Source of the DNA: Sisyra terminalis
Taxonomy: Eukaryota > Arthropoda > Insecta > Neuroptera > Sisyridae
Direction of reading: 5' to 3'
Assembly (NCBI GenBank): GCA_958496175.1
Contig: OY292278.1
Location: 3,844,001-3,908,000 of the forward strand
Length of the DNA: 64,000 nucleotides
The stretch's first letter is position 1. Each line of letters starts with the position of its first letter. This document shows, piece after piece, positions 59,671 through 64,000 of this stretch. A model generated the notes under the pieces. That model did no database searches and had not been told where the DNA came from. It saw only the letters and a list, made by a program, of their open reading frames with translations. The position numbers and the translations under genes were made by a program.

Positions 59671-61118
59671 TAGGGTGTTCGTTATTTCCCAAATTGATTT
59701 TTTTTACAGCGATCGCCCCCTGAATTTTGAATTTAAGATATAAAAAAAAATATCCAATACAATTAAGCCTTAATTTCTTGATTAAACCGTCCCGAAATCA
59801 TGTTACTTTTACCATTTAAATAACATGGGATTATTTCATTTTTTACCATTTAATTTTTTTTCTCAGAAACAAATGAGGGAAAAGATTTTAGGTCAAATTA
59901 TTCTGACGTAAAATTTAACGCTCTACAAAAAAGGTCTCGTATGAATTTTCGATTAAATCACTCCATTAAAAGTTATTCAACATTTAACTTTTCAACGACA
60001 AATCAATCGACTAGGCTCAATAAAAATGATGTTGATTATAAGTTCTAAGAAATTTTTCGTAGATGGCGTCAGGTGAAATAATGGTAAAAATTCGAATAAT
60101 AATTAAACTTTTGTCGATAGTCCCATTAATTAGTATGAAATTCACTTCGTAGGTACAAAGTATTAATTAAAGTACGAAAATTTATCCTGGATAATCAAAA
60201 TAAGATTTTTTCGCTGAGTTTGAACAGGTATACTGTGTATAAAATATATAAAATATATTGCGGTCCAATTTATGTAGTATAATCTGATACAATCATATAT
60301 AAAAATCATACCATAAACATAAAATTGAGGAGAAGTTCAAACAAAAATATTCGTTACGAATTGTTCAGATACGTATTTCGATTGCCAAGTGGTCATCAAG
60401 TAGTTTGGATCACTCCGTAACTGCTTTGTGATGATTCATTCAAACTACTTGATGACCACTGAGGAAGATTGCTTGGCAATCGAAATACGTAACGAATATT
60501 TTTGTTTGAACTTCTGTTCAAATTTGTGTTAATGGTATGATTTTTATATATTATTATATCAGATTATACTACATAAATTGGACCCCAATATATTCTATAT
60601 ATTGTATACACAGTTATCCTGGATAAATTGAATTTCACGACTATAGCGAATGCGGATCTTATGTCACCGGTTTTAATTGCCAAAAAATGATTTTTTGTTT
60701 GTTTAATTTTCTGTTCAAGCCATAAAATTAACACAAATAATCACTTGCGCTCTAATGATAATAATTTTTATCTTCTCATCCAATGATTTTATAGTTAAAA
60801 ATAGTAAAAATGAGCAAAAAGTTGAAAATATTAGGCACAAGTTAAATGTTGAATAACTTTTTATTCGAGTGATTTAATCGAAAATTTATAAGAGACCTTT
60901 TTTGTAGAGCGTTAAATTTTTCGTCAGAATAGTGTGATTTTAAATCTTTTCATTCATTTGTTTTTGAGAAAAAAATTGAAAGTAAAAAGTCCAATAATTC
61001 CGTGACATTTAAATGGTAAAAGTAACATGATTCCAGCACGGTTTAATCAAGTAATTAAGAGCTTAATGGTATTGGATAATTTTTTTCATCTTTAATTTGG
61101 GAAATAAAGGACACCCTA
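59671..61118. mobile_element. hAT-like palindromic MITE, family E, with nested retroposed repeat
   Basis: Starts TAGGGTGTTCGTTATTTCCC and ends GGGAAATAAAGGACACCCTA. ATATACTG flanks it on both sides (59663-59670 and 61119-61126). The arms contain AACGCTCTACAAAAAAGGTC (about 59918) and the inverse near 60895. A second element (60195-60613) is inserted off-centre; without it the palindrome is about 1.0 kb. Its right end is 102 bp beyond the stop codon of the receptor gene on the minus strand. Confidence 0.9.
60195..60613 (-). mobile_element. Palindromic retroposed repeat with 13-bp target duplication
   Basis: TTATCCTGGATAA flanks the insert on both sides (60182-60194 and 60614-60626). Read on minus it begins CTGTGTATACAATATATAG and ends AAAAAATCTTATTTTGA, as in the 67-bp copy at 11185. 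CTGAGGA, hairpin GATTGC-TTG-GCAATC and GAAA are present on plus at 60459-60485. The long target duplication points to retroposition rather than a hAT-type cut-and-paste; the family (Penelope-like, retrozyme or SINE) is not settled. Confidence 0.7.
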
Positions 61119-61219
61119 ATATACTGTAACATGAGAAGTCTTCACTACTATACTCCAGTAGTTATTTTCTAATTTATGATACAAGAATATTAAAACTAAA
61201 AGTTTATGTATATGAGTTT

Positions 61220-61468
61220 TCATTTGTCCGGAACTATTCTGGCAAGTTCCATTTTTTCGCGGCTTAATTTCCCATAAACTGAATCATTGGGCTCGTGGTT
61301 GAAGGACGCTGTTGTAACAGTGGTCATGAAACTTTTCATTTCGGAATGATTTTCCCGCATGGACCTTGACTTGCCACTGGTGACCATTGAATCGGTGCGA
61401 TGTTTTTTCGCGTTCCATATTTGTGCTCGTAACTTAAATCGGTGTTGAAATTCTCGTTTGAATTTCTC
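61220..61468 (-). CDS. RYa-R: RYamide/NPY-like receptor, last coding exon (C-tail)
   Basis: Minus strand. A T/A-rich tract with TTTTAAG acceptor at 61469 precedes GAGAAATTCAAACGAGAATT, which translates to EKFKREFQHRFKLRAQIW; 82 codons in total run to TGA at 61222-61220. EKFKREF directly after the NPFIYGIYN end of TM7 is the usual start of the cytoplasmic tail in insect RYamide/NPY-like and tachykinin-type receptors. The rest is a Ser/Thr/Lys/Arg-rich tail (ending ELARIVPDK) of the kind phosphorylated for desensitisation. Phase 0 on entry fits the previous exon. Confidence 0.85.
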   Translation of the reverse strand, partial: EKFKREFQHRFKLRAQIWNAKKHRTDSMVTSGKSRSMRENHSEMKSFMTTVTTASFNHEPNDSVYGKLSREKMELARIVPDK

Positions 61469-61561
61469 CTTAAAATAATGAACTAGTTTTAGGGATTTAT
61501 TGTTATGGCATTGGTATAATTATTTTTTTTTTTTGGTGATTTCAATCACGTAAATACCTAC

Positions 61562-61652
61562 ATTATAAATTCCGTATATAAACGGGTTGTAACAACTGTT
61601 GCTCATCGCCAACCAATCACAACAAAACCATATTATATTGATATATCGGTAC
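61562..61652 (-). CDS. RYa-R: RYamide/NPY-like receptor, TM7 exon
   Basis: Minus strand, 91 bp between acceptor TTTCAG and donor AAT|GTAGGT. Joined to the previous exon (GA|G) it encodes EYRYINIIWFCCDWLAMSNS followed by CYNPFIYGIYN. It contains the NPxxY motif (NPFIY) and the WFCCDWLAMSNSCYNP block that I associate with RYamide-type receptors of insects. Introns on either side are very short (93 and 56 bp), in contrast to the long intron to the right. Confidence 0.9.
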
Positions 61653-61708
61653 CTGAAAGCCAAAAATTGATTAATTTTCTTTTGAGAGCAAAAAAATAAA
61701 TAATTTAC

Positions 61709-62033
61709 TCATCGATATGAGGAAAAATGTGCTGAAGTACGTTGTAGAGTTGAAGTGGGAACCAACATAGTCCAAAAACGGCGACGACTATCACCAACAT
61801 TTTGATGACTTTTTTCTTCTTTTTTAAAATGGTAGCGTCCCGTGAGTCCTGGGCGTTGCCTGGTGCTCGGGAGCCCCAAAGACACACAGCCATTTGAACA
61901 TAGGCGAAAGTTATTACCGACAATGGAATCAAATATTGGACAATGACCAATGTGTTTTTGTAGGCTTGCATTTGAGAGTCGGATAAGTTTGTAACGCTAC
62001 AGAATGGATGTTCGGTGACGGTCGTTCCTGAAT
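61709..62033 (-). CDS. RYa-R: RYamide/NPY-like receptor, exon for ECL2, TM5, ICL3 and TM6
   Basis: Minus strand, 325 bp between acceptor TTTGCAG and donor GA|GTAAAT. It begins with two bases of a codon, then SGTTVTEHPFCSVTNLSDSQ (second extracellular loop with its conserved Cys and sequons). TM5 is LVIVQYLIPLSVITFAYVQM, followed by a basic third intracellular loop (LWGSRAPGNAQDSRD, KKKKK) and TM6 KMLVIVVAVFGLCWFPLQLY with the CWxP motif. The exon corresponds to the middle third of a class A peptide receptor; ligand and coupling (RYamide, Gq-type) are family knowledge. Exons for TM1-TM4 must lie beyond 64000. Confidence 0.9.
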
Positions 62034-62040
62034 CTGCAAA

Positions 62041-64000
62041 AAAAAAATATCAAAAATTTTAATCCAAAAAAATGATTTTCTTTGAAAATTTTTACAATTA
62101 TAGGATTTTAAATAATTTCGTAGCTATCGACGTATTTTTGGCCAAAGCTTATTAGGAGCTTTAGTATGTGTGTTCCATTATTTTCTCGTAAAATTATAGT
62201 GTTTCCGAGAACTACTAACAACAACTAAGTCCATGTTTTCTCGTGAAATTTTCCCTCTTATGAAAAAAGCTCCTTAAAATTAGCTTCTCAACTTTTGCTA
62301 ATCCAAAAACTTTTTTATTCATTCGTTTGTTTTTTCGTAGTTCTTTTTTTTCTAAATGACAAACAATTGAATCAGCAAAAAAAAATTGAATAATCAAAAG
62401 TCGAGGAGTTAACTTTTGGGAGCTTATGGAAACTTACATAGCGTCGGAAAGTTTAAAAAATGTAAAAGAAAGCTTCTAAACGATTATTTGACTTATTTCA
62501 TCAGGTTTATTAATTTTTTCTGTACTTAATTGCCGATTTTTTTTTCGAATATTTATTCATAAATAACTATTAAAATTAGCCTGGAAAAAGCTTCTGCTAA
62601 CTTGATTTAAATTTTCCTGGATATTTTTCGATAAAATTTTAAAGGAAAATTCTTTTAAAAAAATATTTTTCTTGCACCATTTTACTTTATCTAAACTATC
62701 TAATGATAATTATTTTTAACAATTTGGTATCGAGGTGTGCTCATGTAAAATGACGAACAAACGAATAACAAAAATCAAAAATCGAAGGGCTAACTTTTGG
62801 GAGCTTATGGAAACTTATATGGCGTTGGAAAATTCGAAAAATTTAAAACTTATTATAAAAAGAAAGCTCCTAAACGATTTTTTGAGTTATTTCATCAGGC
62901 TTATTGATTTTTTCTGTATTTAATTGCCAATTTTTTTTCGAATATTTATTCATAAATAACTATCAAATTAGCCTGGAAAAAGCTTCTGTTAATTAAGTTT
63001 AATCTTCCTTGGAATATTTTCGATAAAATTTTAAATACGATAGAATAATTTTCAAGGGAAATTCCTTGAAACAAAAAATTTATTCAATTGTTTGTTAGTT
63101 CTAAGTTCTTTTTTTTTAAATGACAAACAAATGAATCAGTTAAAAAAATTTGAATAATCAAAAGTCGAGGGGTTAACTTCAGGGAGCTTATGAAATTTTA
63201 TATGGCGTTGGAAAGTTCAAAAAATTTAAAAATATTAGTAAAAAAAAAATCTAAACGATTATTTGAGTTATTTCATTAAATTTCTTGATTTTTTCTGTAT
63301 TTAATTGTCGTTTTCTTTTTTCGAATATTTATTCATAAATAACCATTAAAATTAGCCTGGAAAAAGCTTCTGCTAATTTAGTTTAAACTTTTCTGGATAT
63401 TTTTCGATAAAATTTTTAATTCAATCGATTAATTTTCAAGGGAAATTCCTTGAAAAAAAATATTTTTCTTGCACCATTTTACTTTATCTAAACTATCAAA
63501 TGATAATTATTTATAACAATTTGGTATCGAGGTGTGCTGATGTTAAATGACAAATAAATGAATCAGCAAAAAAAAATTGAATAATCAAAAGTCGAGGGGC
63601 TAACTTTAGGGAGATTATGGAACCTTATATAGAGTCGGAAAGTTTAAAAAATTTAAAAATAATTGTAAAAATAAATCCTACGCGATTATTTGAGTTATTT
63701 CATTAGGTTCATTGATTTTTCCTGTATTTAATTGCCAATTTTTTTTCGAATATTTATTCATAAGTAACTATCAAATTGGCCTGGAAAAAGCTTCTGCTAA
63801 TTTAGTTTAAACTTTTCTGGATATTTTTCGATAAAATTTTAAATTCGATCGTTTTTTATAAAGGAAATTCCTTGAAAAAAAATATTTTTCTTGCATCTTA
63901 CTTAATCTATCTAATTTGACATCGAGGTGGGCTGATGTAAAATAACGAACAAATGAATCAGTAAAAAAAAATTGAATAATCAAAAATCGAGGGGCTAACT
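62041..64000. repeat. Receptor intron filled by a tandem repeat of about 380-430 bp units
   Basis: The word TCGAGG (or TCGAAG) before GGGCTAACTTTTGGGAGCTT recurs at 62401, 62782, 63165, 63592 and 63987 (spacings 381, 383, 427, 395). Each unit contains ATGGAAACTTATATGGCGTT, GAATATTTATTCATAAATAA, TTAGCCTGGAAAAAGCTTCT and CTTGCACCATTTTACTTTAT. At least four units are visible, and the array continues past the window. The stretch 62041-62300 before it is unique intron. Frames at 62215-62397 and 62735-62923 are repeat. Confidence 0.85.

Overview
The window looks like AT-rich nuclear DNA from an insect. The evidence is spliced exons of two arthropod-type neuropeptide receptors, Helentron-type ends found in insect genomes, a jockey-like LINE and many palindromic MITEs. 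I cannot name the species; a beetle or another insect with a repeat-rich genome is only a guess. There is no sign of prokaryotic organisation. Almost all short open frames here are chance frames or lie inside repeats.

Genes. Two receptor genes lie on the minus strand, each only partly inside the window. At 16.16-16.32 kb is one first coding exon (47 codons, acidic, two N-glycosylation sites, ending FYFYQ before a clean donor). I read it as the start of a crustacean cardioactive peptide (CCAP) receptor whose remaining exons lie beyond the left edge. At 61.22-62.03 kb are the last three coding exons of a RYamide/neuropeptide Y-like receptor (end of extracellular loop 2 through TM5, TM6, TM7 and the C-tail). 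Its 5' exons lie beyond the right edge, past an intron filled by a tandem repeat. About 45 kb of mostly repetitive DNA separates them. Two weaker plus-strand candidates are reported: small cysteine-containing exons at 30.27-31.50 kb and a possible promoter plus signal-peptide-like first exon at 41.70-42.01 kb. A chimeric cyclophilin (PPIE-type) retrocopy sits inside a dead jockey-like LINE at 11.6-12.05 kb.

Mobile DNA. The dominant component is a set of long-palindrome, hAT-like MITEs (TIRs starting TAGGGTGA, TAGACTGA, TAGACTGG, TAGGATGG or TAGGGTGT; 8-bp target duplications readable for most complete copies). Families with different ends share the same internal motifs. Next come Helentron-like elements in both orientations (0-2.2, 12.96, 25.7-27.1, 43.5, 46.6 and 47.5-49.7 kb) ending in a shared TCGCGGGGATCAGCTAGT tail, and a piggyBac-like TTAA-flanked MITE. 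There are also two very large palindromes (3.5-5.3 and 37.5-39.15 kb), and a retroposed palindromic family with 12-13 bp target duplications. Tandem-duplicated units at 22.4, 27.4-30.1, 34.7-35.6, 52.8-54.5 and 62.3-64 kb fill much of the rest.

The most unusual signals are four. First, one internal architecture is conserved across palindromic MITE families with different termini. Second, several unrelated-looking repeats carry a CTGARGA - hairpin - GAAA signature resembling a hammerhead ribozyme core of Penelope-like elements or retrozymes, at two loci once per tandem unit. Third, the 1.8-kb palindrome carries a mirrored protein-coding fragment, broken differently in each arm. Fourth, the cyclophilin segment lies between 15-bp direct repeats inside a LINE.
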